Assembly: GCA_031180805.1 (NCBI GenBank) | Contig: JAPSLL010000003.1 | Location: forward strand, 1 to 64,000 | Direction: 5' to 3' | DNA: 64,000 nucleotides | From: Bacillus sp. (in: firmicutes) | Lineage (GTDB): Bacteria; Bacillota; Bacilli; Bacillales; Bacillaceae | In this document: positions 1 to 6,750 of the stretch, one piece after another | Layout of the letters: each line of letters begins with the position of its first letter | How positions within the stretch are numbered: the stretch's first letter is position 1 | Notes under the pieces: model-generated | Told to the model about the DNA's origin: nothing | The model's database searches: none | Seen by the model: only the letters and a program-made list of their open reading frames with translations | Made by a program: the position numbers and the translations under genes

Positions 1-216
1 TACCTTTGTATATCCCTCCATAACAGCACTATCTTCTGTTCCATAATCAAACTTAAACATTGTTGCATCCTCGACAGCGATTTCCTGTGGAGCCATTTGT
101 GCTGATTGTTCAGCATTTGCCTTCTGTTGTGAAACTGGTAACGAAGAAAGCAGTAGAATAATGCTTAAGAAAATCGCAATAAAACCTCTAATCCTTTGCA
201 ACCCCTTTGCTCGCAT
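1..216 (-). CDS. Secreted protein, N-terminal part only (possible carbohydrate-active enzyme)
   Basis: The reading frame runs off the left window edge, so only about 72 N-terminal residues are visible. They form a typical Sec signal peptide: a basic start (MRAKGLQRIRG), a hydrophobic stretch (FIAIFLSIILLLSSLPV) and a probable cleavage region near SQQKANA. The mature start carries FKFDYGTEDSAVMEGYTKV, which resembles the N-terminal beta-strand region of bacterial rhamnogalacturonan acetylesterases and lyases; this family guess rests on one short motif. In-frame ATG codons lie at 225, 222 and 216. The AAGGG at 226-230 is best spaced for 216. A cre-like site lies about 80 bp upstream, which suggests carbon catabolite control. 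Confidence 0.6.
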   Translation of the reverse strand, partial: MRAKGLQRIRGFIAIFLSIILLLSSLPVSQQKANAEQSAQMAPQEIAVEDATMFKFDYGTEDSAVMEGYTKV

Positions 217-294
217 TCCCATCATCCCTTCTTAATTAAATTTTTAAAAGCCTGGAACAAGCAATTGAATTTTATCACCTCCATATCCTATCCA

Positions 295-308
295 AGTAAA
301 CGCTTTCA
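295..308 (-). promoter_or_regulatory. cre-like (CcpA/LacI-type) operator upstream of the secreted protein gene
   Basis: On the minus strand the site reads TGAAAGCGTTTACT, very close to the Bacillus catabolite-responsive element consensus. It is about 80 bp before the start codon of the partial secreted-protein gene, within a plausible promoter zone. Binding by CcpA is inferred; another LacI-family protein could use the same sequence. Confidence 0.6.
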
Positions 309-796
309 AAATGTATGTTACTTGCTCATTTTGTCGATGAATAGTTAAAAAACCGAGATAAATGTTTAAAAATCAGATATTGAAAGAAAATCATTCTATG
401 AGACTAGTTAAAAACTAAATCGTTTGAACTACTTTCATAATATTTAGAAAAGCAATGTATCGTTTTTGCACTTTCTTGCACCGTTTTCACTTTTTTTAAT
501 TTTAAGCGAGGTTAATTTTGATTGAAAATTTCCTCTTATAGTGTTCGCATCTTGCAGGCAGTCCTGAAGCCTTCTTTAACGTTAGCCCCTTGAGTTCTTT
601 CCTTTGACACGCTTCACCCGGTAAGATTCTCACGTATTTATCCATTAAACAAAGTGTTAAGGTATCAATAAAGCCTTTAAAATCACCTAATTAATAAAAT
701 ACAAAAAAAGAATCATTTTCAACTAAAAAATAGATCTTCTACAAATTTCTCCGTTGACATATAATGAAAAAGCAGAGATAATGTACGCGTGTACAT
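309..796. other. Intergenic stretch without recognised genes
   Basis: This AT-rich stretch contains no convincing open frame with a ribosome binding site on either strand. The arms ATGTAC and GTACAT with a 4-nt centre lie at 781-796, just before a degenerate repeat. Nothing else was recognised. Confidence 0.5.
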
Positions 797-895
797 CGAA
801 AAGCGGAAGTGCCTTGTTCAGCCCCGACAAGCATAAGACTCACCCTTACCTTCAACTCCTATACGACTTATGACTTCAAGAACTAGTAGAGCAAA
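797..895. repeat. Degenerate copy of a dispersed Bacillaceae intergenic repeat
   Basis: The segment GAAAAGCGGAAGTGCCTTG, then GTTCAGCCCCGACAAGC and a CTTACCTTCAA stretch, matches in order the reverse complement of the better preserved repeat at 13442-13594. There the corresponding blocks are GAAAAGCGGAAACGACTG, GTTCAAACCCGACAAGC and TTTACCTTCAA. An internal stretch of roughly 18 nt appears to be deleted. The copy is in intergenic DNA before the LacI-family gene. Confidence 0.6.
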
Positions 896-950
896 TACTT
901 ATCGGGTAAATTAGTTATTTCCTTCATTGTGCACCTAATAAGAACAAAAT

Positions 951-964
951 TGAAAGCGATCTCT
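951..964 (+). promoter_or_regulatory. Weak cre/LacI-like operator before the LacI-family gene
   Basis: TGAAAGCGATCTCT has the TGAAAGCG half of a cre/LacI operator but a poor second half. It lies 32 bp before the start codon of the LacI-family gene, a position expected for autoregulation. The match is partial. Confidence 0.3.
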
Positions 965-995
965 TTATAGGGTATCGGCAACAAATACAAAGTCT

Positions 996-2054
996 ATGAA
1001 AGAGGTGAATCCAGTAGCAAACCGAAAAGATGTCGCAAAATTAGCAGGAGTATCTGAAGCAACCGTCTCTCGTGTCTTTAATGAGGTTGGTCCAATACGT
1101 GAGGAGACAAAACAAAAAGTATTACAGGCAGCAGCTGAATTAGGGTATTATCCAAATGCGATTGCACAAAGCTTCGCTAAAGGAAAAAGCAACAATATTG
1201 GTGTAATTGTTCCGTATTTACCAAAGGTCCATCTAATGTCGACGCATTATTTTTCAGAATTATTAAGTGGAATTGGTGCAAAGCTTGGTGAAAAGGGATA
1301 TGGTTTACTACTACTATTCCAATCACCAGATGAACCAAAAGACTATGTACAGCTATTCCGCTCACAAAAAGTAGATGGATGCATCATCCTCGGCTCAAAA
1401 AATATACCTGGTGAAATCGAAGCATTATCGAAACTTAAAGAATTACAGTTACCTTATTGTCTTGTAAATCAAACATTTTCAGGCTACTTGTTTCATACAA
1501 TAGATGCAGACCATGTTCAAGGAAGCTTTGAGGCTGTTTCAGCTTTGATTAAAAAAGGATTTCAGCAGATTATCTTCGTTAACGGCCCGCTTGAATATTC
1601 AAATAGTAGTGATCGTTTTCAAGGATATTCCTCCGCTTTAGAGATGGCAGGAATTGCCCGAAATGATCAGCTTATCTTTCAAGGAAATTATAGTAGAAAA
1701 AGTGGTTACGAGCTTGCAGAAAGGATCGCTCCAATTCTACGAAACAGCGAAGCTATCTTTGCTGCAAATGATAGAATGGCTATCGGTCTTATGCAAGGAT
1801 TATCTTCACACGGGTTTCAGGCAGGTCATGATTATGCATTAGTTGGCTATGATGATTCAGAAATGGCTAGAATGACTTCCCCTCCACTTAGTTCAGTAAA
1901 GGTTCCACTATTTGAAATGGGTCAGCTAGCAGCAGAAAAAATCCTTGAGCTTCTCACAAATACAGAGCACCAAACTATTAATGAAAAATTACCAGTCACA
2001 TTGATTGAAAGAGCAACTTCACTTTGGGGACAGTCCCCCAAAAATACATTATGA
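996..2054 (+). CDS. LacI/GalR-family transcriptional regulator
   Basis: This 352-residue DNA-binding sugar-responsive repressor has a helix-turn-helix at residues 10-32 (RKDVAKLAGVSEATVSRVF), a hinge helix ending near GYYPN (residue 54) and a periplasmic-binding-protein-like effector domain to the C-terminus. Length is normal for the family. The ATG at 996 lacks a good upstream ribosome binding site; the nearby GAAAGAGGTG lies inside the coding sequence and has no suitable in-frame start behind it, so 996 is kept with moderate certainty. It is the first gene of a plus-strand cluster and ends 14 bp before the next gene. It probably controls the oxidoreductase/ThuA genes in response to a sugar that is not evident. 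A TTTGGGG-ACAGTC-CCCCAAA hairpin overlaps its last codons. Confidence 0.9.
   Translation: MKEVNPVANRKDVAKLAGVSEATVSRVFNEVGPIREETKQKVLQAAAELGYYPNAIAQSFAKGKSNNIGVIVPYLPKVHLMSTHYFSELLSGIGAKLGEKGYGLLLLFQSPDEPKDYVQLFRSQKVDGCIILGSKNIPGEIEALSKLKELQLPYCLVNQTFSGYLFHTIDADHVQGSFEAVSALIKKGFQQIIFVNGPLEYSNSSDRFQGYSSALEMAGIARNDQLIFQGNYSRKSGYELAERIAPILRNSEAIFAANDRMAIGLMQGLSSHGFQAGHDYALVGYDDSEMARMTSPPLSSVKVPLFEMGQLAAEKILELLTNTEHQTINEKLPVTLIERATSLWGQSPKNTL
2023..2043. repeat. GGGGACAGTCCCC mini-palindrome at the 3' end of the LacI gene
   Basis: The arms TTTGGGG and CCCCAAA flank a short centre and can form a hairpin overlapping the last codons of the regulator, just before the ribosome binding site of the next gene. 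Near-identical palindromes lie at the 3' ends of other genes at 10741-10757, 30884-30897, 47031-47069 and 53172-53183. Confidence 0.6.
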
Positions 2055-2068
2055 AAGGGAGATATTTG

Positions 2069-3229
2069 ATGGAATCTATTAATGTTGGCATGATTGGTTA
2101 TAAGTTTATGGGTAAAGCACATAGTCACGCTTATAAGGATCTTCCTCTCTTTTTTCCTGATACATTGCGTCCAGAAATGAAGGTCATTTGTGGACGTAAT
2201 GAACAGGATGTAGCCCAGGCAGCAAAACAATTTGGCTGGGAGGAATATTCAACAGATTGGAAAACGTTATTAGATCGAGATGATATTGATTTAGTTGATA
2301 TTAATGCACCTAGTGATGTACATAAGGAGATTACGATCGCCGCAGCTAAGGCTGGAAAGCATGTATTTTGCGAAAAACCGTTAGCGCTTACATTAGAGGA
2401 CTCAAGAGAAATGTTGGCAGCAGTTGAACAAGCTGGTGTAAAGCATATGGTTGGATTTAACTATCGATTTGCCCCTGCTGTCATGCTTGCAAAAAAATTA
2501 ATTGAAGAAGGAAAATTAGGCAAAATCTATCATTTCCGTGCATGGTTTTTGCAAGATTGGCTCGTAGACCCTAACTTTCCATTAGCATGGAGATTACAAA
2601 AGGAAATTGCCGGCTCTGGCTCACACGGTGACCTTGGTGCACATCTAATTGATTTAGCCCACTATTTAATTGGGGATATTACCGAAGTCATTGGTATGAG
2701 TGAAACATTCATTAAAGAAAGACCAATTCCGACAAAAATGACTGGCTTATCCGCAACAGGAAGTGATAGTGACGAAAAGGGTGAAGTGACAGTTGATGAT
2801 GCTACCCTCTTTCTTGCACGCTTTGCAAATGGTGCATTAGGCAGTTTTGAAGCCACTCGCTACGCATCTGGACATCGCTGCACAAATTCCTTTGAAATTA
2901 ACGGAAGTAAAGGGAGCGTCATCTTTGACTTTGAACGCATGAACGAATTACAAGTTTACTTCACAGATGACAGAGAAGATGTTCAAGGCTTCCGTCGTGT
3001 TTTAGCAACAGATCCTGCACATGCTTTCGCTGAAAACTGGTGGCCACCAGGTCATACGATTGGATATGAGCATACGTTTATACATGAAGTTGTTGAATTA
3101 ATGACAGCTTTCAAAGAAAATCGTCAACCTGTTCCAAACTTCCGTGACGGGGTGAAATGTCAAGAAGTATTAGAAGCTGCCACCCAATCTATTGAAAAAC
3201 GAAAATGGATTTCGATTGCAGAAGTGTAA
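2069..3229 (+). CDS. Gfo/Idh/MocA-family NAD(P)-dependent oxidoreductase
   Basis: The 386-residue protein has an N-terminal Rossmann domain (NVGMIGYKFMGKAHSHAY, residues 4-21), the family EKP motif (FCEKPLALT, near residue 102) that positions nicotinamide and the catalytic lysine, and the C-terminal dimerisation/substrate domain with GSGSHGDLGAHLIDLAHY near residue 190. It should oxidise or reduce a hydroxyl of a sugar, polyol or glycoside in the cytoplasm; the substrate cannot be read from sequence. Start 2069 was chosen because AAAGGGAGA precedes it by the usual distance; an upstream in-frame ATG at 2024 would overlap the LacI gene and lacks a binding site. It is followed by a ThuA-like gene and a second Gfo/Idh gene, resembling ThuA/ThuB-type disaccharide 3-keto pathways. 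Confidence 0.9.
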   Translation: MESINVGMIGYKFMGKAHSHAYKDLPLFFPDTLRPEMKVICGRNEQDVAQAAKQFGWEEYSTDWKTLLDRDDIDLVDINAPSDVHKEITIAAAKAGKHVFCEKPLALTLEDSREMLAAVEQAGVKHMVGFNYRFAPAVMLAKKLIEEGKLGKIYHFRAWFLQDWLVDPNFPLAWRLQKEIAGSGSHGDLGAHLIDLAHYLIGDITEVIGMSETFIKERPIPTKMTGLSATGSDSDEKGEVTVDDATLFLARFANGALGSFEATRYASGHRCTNSFEINGSKGSVIFDFERMNELQVYFTDDREDVQGFRRVLATDPAHAFAENWWPPGHTIGYEHTFIHEVVELMTAFKENRQPVPNFRDGVKCQEVLEAATQSIEKRKWISIAEV

Positions 3230-3335
3230 GATTTCTCTTATTTAACATTGTTTGAAATCAGTCTACTAATATGTAATTTTATTCATTCTATGAGATTTAC
3301 TTTTAGGAATATAAGAATAAAGGAGCCGAGTTCAC

Positions 3336-4073
3336 ATGAAAAAAAGTGCCTTAATCGTATGGGGTGGCTGGGATGGCCATCAGCCTGAGCAAGTTGCGGA
3401 AATTTTCAAAGGAATTTTAGAAGATGAAAACTTCAATGTTGAGGTATCTAATACACTTGAAGCTTATGCAGATCCAGAGAAGTTAGCTTCATTGGATTTA
3501 ATTGTCCCTCATTGGACTATGGGCGAAATTGATAAAAAATACGTGCTCAATATTTCTGAAGCAGTCATGAATGGAGTTGGCTTAGCTGGCTGTCATGGAG
3601 GCATGTGTGATTCATTTCGAAATAACGTAGACTGGCAGTTTATGACTGGTGGCAATTGGGTAGCCCACCCCGGAAATGACGGGGTTGAATATATGGTAAA
3701 TATTAAGCATTCAACTAGTCCTTTATTAGAAGGCATGTCTGATTTTAAAGTCGTTAGTGAGCAATATTATTTGCACGTCGATCCTGCCGTTGAAGTGCTT
3801 GCAACAACTCGTTTCCCTGTTGTCGATGGACCACATGCAACGAATAAAGCAGTCGATATGCCAGTCGTTTGGACAAAACTCTGGGGGCATGGACATGTGT
3901 TTTATAATTCATTAGGACATCAAGCAAATATTGTCGCAATGCCTGAGGTATCTCTTATCATGCGTCGAGGCTTTTTATGGGCTGCTTCTGGGAAGGAACG
4001 AGTGAAAAACCTTGCTAGTGTTGGTAGCATTGGAAATGGTCGTTCCTATACAGGTATGGGAGATAGTAATTAA
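3336..4073 (+). CDS. ThuA-like (trehalose utilisation family) protein
   Basis: This 245-residue cytoplasmic protein has the class I glutamine-amidotransferase-like fold of the ThuA family. Visible family features are the N-terminal VWGGWDGHQPEQVAEIF, DLIVPHWTMG, and LAGCHGGMCDSFRNNVDW followed by GGNWVAHPG. In Sinorhizobium, ThuA and the Gfo/Idh enzyme ThuB take trehalose and related disaccharides through 3-keto intermediates. The presence here of ThuA between two Gfo/Idh genes suggests a related route, but the substrate is unknown. Its own AAAGGAG ribosome site lies 10 nt upstream. The gap to the preceding gene is 106 bp and to the following one 135 bp, with no clear terminator in either, so one transcript is likely. 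Confidence 0.85.
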   Translation: MKKSALIVWGGWDGHQPEQVAEIFKGILEDENFNVEVSNTLEAYADPEKLASLDLIVPHWTMGEIDKKYVLNISEAVMNGVGLAGCHGGMCDSFRNNVDWQFMTGGNWVAHPGNDGVEYMVNIKHSTSPLLEGMSDFKVVSEQYYLHVDPAVEVLATTRFPVVDGPHATNKAVDMPVVWTKLWGHGHVFYNSLGHQANIVAMPEVSLIMRRGFLWAASGKERVKNLASVGSIGNGRSYTGMGDSN

Positions 4074-4208
4074 CAGTTGAACATCAAACAGAAGATTTTC
4101 CATCAAAGAATTTTGCACGGATAAAAGTTTCTTGACAGTAGTTTTCTCACTGGCTTCATCTAAAAGGTTCATTTACTGCTATTACACGAAATAAAGGAGC
4201 GTAAACAG

Positions 4209-5306
4209 ATGAAAACGTTAAAAGTTGGAATTATCGGATGTGGAAACATTAGCTCAATTTACATGGAAAACTGCAAAAACTTTGACCATCTCGAGCTCAT
4301 CGCTTGTGCTGATTTAGATGAGCAACGTGCAGTTTCACAGGCAGCGAAATACGGAATACCAAAGGCATGCTCAGTTGATGTAATATTACAAGACAAAGAT
4401 ATTGACCTCATTATTAATTTAACGATTCCGAAAGCACATGCAGCTGTTTGCTTACAAGCACTTGAAGCTGGAAAGCACGTATATACAGAGAAACCACTTG
4501 CTGTAACACGTGAGGAAGGGAAACAAATTCTTGAAACAGCGAAAAAGCAAAACCGCTTAGTAGGAAGCGCTCCTGATACATTTTTAGGCGCTGGAATCCA
4601 AACGGCAATTCATCTTATTGAACAAGGTGAAATCGGAACTCCAATTGGCGCATCAGCGTTTATGATTAGCCGCGGTCATGAGCATTGGCATCCAGATCCA
4701 GCATTTTATTACGATATCGGCGGCGGTCCAATGTTTGATATGGGACCATATTATTTAACAGCATTAGTATCACTTTTAGGACCAATCAAACGCATATCAG
4801 GCTCTGCGCGAATTAGTTACCCAGAACGTTTGATTACAAGTCAGCCAAAAGCTGGGGAAACGATAAAAGTAAACACACCAACACATATTGCTGGTACAAT
4901 TGATTTCGCCTCAGGTGCCATTGGGACATTAACGACAACCTTTGATGCATTTGGTGGTTCAACACTACCGCCAATTGAGGTTTATGGTAGTGAAGGAACA
5001 TTGCTCGTTCCGGACCCAAATACATTTGGCGGCCCTGTTAAAATTCGCAAACGCGATGAAAAAGAGTTTACTGAAATTCCACTTTCATATGGCTTTTCAC
5101 AAAATAGCAGAGGATTAGGTGTTGCAGATATGGCAACAGCCATTCTTAACGGGAAATCATTCCGTGCCAATGGCCAGCTAGCTTATCATGTTTTGGAGGC
5201 GATGCATGGCTTCCATGTATCATCTGAAACTAGCACACATTATCGAATGGAAAGTACTTGCGTTAGACCTGAACCATTAAATGTTGAGCAGGAAAGCACA
5301 AATTAA
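4209..5306 (+). CDS. Second Gfo/Idh/MocA-family oxidoreductase
   Basis: The 365-residue protein begins with a nucleotide-binding motif (KVGIIGCGNISSIYMENC, residues 5-22), has EKPLAVTREEG near residue 95, and the family signature DIGGGPMFDMGPYYL near residue 172. It differs strongly from the Gfo/Idh protein encoded two genes upstream, so the two probably act on different substrates or successive steps. AAAGGAGCG precedes the start. It ends the LacI-Gfo-ThuA-Gfo cluster, which contains no transporter or glycosidase; uptake must be encoded elsewhere or the route acts on an internal compound. A strong plus-strand terminator follows 20 bp after the stop. Confidence 0.9.
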   Translation: MKTLKVGIIGCGNISSIYMENCKNFDHLELIACADLDEQRAVSQAAKYGIPKACSVDVILQDKDIDLIINLTIPKAHAAVCLQALEAGKHVYTEKPLAVTREEGKQILETAKKQNRLVGSAPDTFLGAGIQTAIHLIEQGEIGTPIGASAFMISRGHEHWHPDPAFYYDIGGGPMFDMGPYYLTALVSLLGPIKRISGSARISYPERLITSQPKAGETIKVNTPTHIAGTIDFASGAIGTLTTTFDAFGGSTLPPIEVYGSEGTLLVPDPNTFGGPVKIRKRDEKEFTEIPLSYGFSQNSRGLGVADMATAILNGKSFRANGQLAYHVLEAMHGFHVSSETSTHYRMESTCVRPEPLNVEQESTN

Positions 5307-5326
5307 ATAAATAAGCAGCGTTTATC

Positions 5327-5366
5327 AGCGTCCAAAGCCTCTAATATATTGCTATGGACGCTTTTT
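5327..5366 (+). terminator. Rho-independent terminator of the ThuA/Gfo cluster
   Basis: AGCGTCCA at 5327-5334 pairs with TGGACGCT at 5355-5362, followed by a run of T residues. It lies just after the second Gfo/Idh gene. Confidence 0.8.
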
Positions 5367-5373
5367 CAAATTG

Positions 5374-5400
5374 AAAAAACCCCCATGTTCATGGAGGTTT
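5374..5400 (-). terminator. Minus-strand terminator of the YlbL-like protease gene
   Basis: Read on the minus strand, AACCTCCATG-AA-CATGGGGGTT is followed by TTTT. It lies about 110 bp after the stop codon of the YlbL-like gene and faces the plus-strand terminator just beside it, as expected between convergent genes. Confidence 0.7.
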
Positions 5401-5511
5401 CTCAAGGTTTTTCAGGTTGAAAGTATCTCTGGGGGGATACGGTTGTAAACTAAATACCCGTATTTTTACAAAGATAAACCTAATTTGTTAATTTTTTTCT
5501 TCCTACTCCTA

Positions 5512-6543
5512 CTATTTTTGCTCTTCCAGCTTCATCAAATAGTCTACTGCTTCAGACAATGTCGCAACTGGAACAATGTCAATATCATAATGATTTTTCT
5601 TTACTTCCTCTAATACATCTTTTTCATTGCTATCAGTTTCTGTTAAATCCTTCGGGGTAAAAAAGATATCCGCACCCTCTTCATTTGCTGCTGTAACTTT
5701 ATGTGTAATTCCCCCGATTTGTCCAACATTACCTTTATGATCGATTGTACCGGTTCCCGCTATTTTGTAGCCCTTTGTTAAATCATCTTCTGTCAGCTGA
5801 TTTAAAATTTCAAGTGAGAACATTAATCCAGCAGAAGGACCACCGATATCTTCACTTTCAATTTTTACTTTTCGCGAAATATTTGCAGTGAAGTCCTCAT
5901 CGATCGCTACGCCTATTCCTGCTCTTTTTGTTTCATCCACTGCAATTAATTCAACAGAATCCTTTATTTCCTTCCCATCGCGTTCGATGACAAGATTAAC
6001 CTTATCTCCTGGTTGTTTATTTTTTGATAAATAGGAAGTGAATTCTTCCAGTTCATTGAATTTATGTCCATCAAGCTGTGTGATCACATCCCCGACCTTT
6101 AGCACCTCTTTTGCAGGTGCATCTTCTAAAATTTGACTAATAAAAATTCCATGGTAATCAATATCTACTTTTTCACCTGCTTCTGTAAACGCAGCAACTA
6201 ATGCATTTTGTTTTGAATCCTTCATCATGAAATTCAATAAATCGTTATACTCATCATCAGATAAATCTCCTTTTACGACCTCTTCTCTCATGATGTCTGT
6301 ATGTGGTGCTACAAGTCCGTATGCTAGAACATATGGATTTACTGCTTTTATAGATAAAACAGTAGTTAAATTAAAGCTTCCCTTTTCACTCTTATGGGCA
6401 TCTTCGATTGTAACTCTTGGCTCTAGCTCTTCTATAGGACCTGGCTGATATAAATAGTAAGGTGTTGGAATTAAAGCAATGATGATAATGACAAGCAAAA
6501 TAATACTAATTCGTTTTGCTTTTCCTGTAAAAAACTTCCGCAT
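5512..6543 (-). CDS. YlbL-like membrane-anchored PDZ/Lon (S16) serine protease
   Basis: The 343-residue protein has one N-terminal membrane anchor (ISIILLVIIIIALIPTPYYLY, about residues 12-32), a central PDZ domain around residues 115-195 (GIFISQILEDAPAKEVLKVGD), and a C-terminal Lon-type S16 protease domain. Its Ser/Lys dyad is visible as GGPSAGLMFSLEIL (Ser near 235) and GGITHKVTAA (Lys near 282). It matches Bacillus YlbL in layout and length, so the catalytic domain should face outside the membrane. The start at 6543 follows AGGAGA; an ATG 33 bp upstream has no binding site. It has its own terminator and is convergent with the ThuA cluster. The substrate is not evident. Confidence 0.85.
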   Translation of the reverse strand: MRKFFTGKAKRISIILLVIIIIALIPTPYYLYQPGPIEELEPRVTIEDAHKSEKGSFNLTTVLSIKAVNPYVLAYGLVAPHTDIMREEVVKGDLSDDEYNDLLNFMMKDSKQNALVAAFTEAGEKVDIDYHGIFISQILEDAPAKEVLKVGDVITQLDGHKFNELEEFTSYLSKNKQPGDKVNLVIERDGKEIKDSVELIAVDETKRAGIGVAIDEDFTANISRKVKIESEDIGGPSAGLMFSLEILNQLTEDDLTKGYKIAGTGTIDHKGNVGQIGGITHKVTAANEEGADIFFTPKDLTETDSNEKDVLEEVKKNHYDIDIVPVATLSEAVDYLMKLEEQK

Positions 6544-6705
6544 GAATCGAATCTCCTCATTATGTAATAAACCCATATCTACTATTATATTCCTTAAATA
6601 TTGAAAATAGAATTAATTAATCTTTAGCTTAGACTCTTTTCTAACATTTTGTAGTTTTTGATTCAATTATCTCCTCTCCCTTTATAATCGAAAACAATAG
6701 AGCTG

Positions 6706-6735
6706 AAAAAGGGCTGGTCTTTAACGACCAACCCC
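6706..6735 (-). terminator. Terminator of the TPR/GTPase gene
   Basis: On the minus strand GGGTTGGTC pairs with GACCAGCCC across a 6-nt loop, followed by TTTTT. It lies 16 bp after the stop codon of the large GTPase gene. Confidence 0.85.
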
Positions 6736-6750
6736 TTCCATCTTATTTCA

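Noticed and set aside
781-796. Inverted arms ATGTAC/GTACAT beside the eroded repeat
   Set aside because: The 6-bp arms are short and no gene or second copy is associated; chance is likely.
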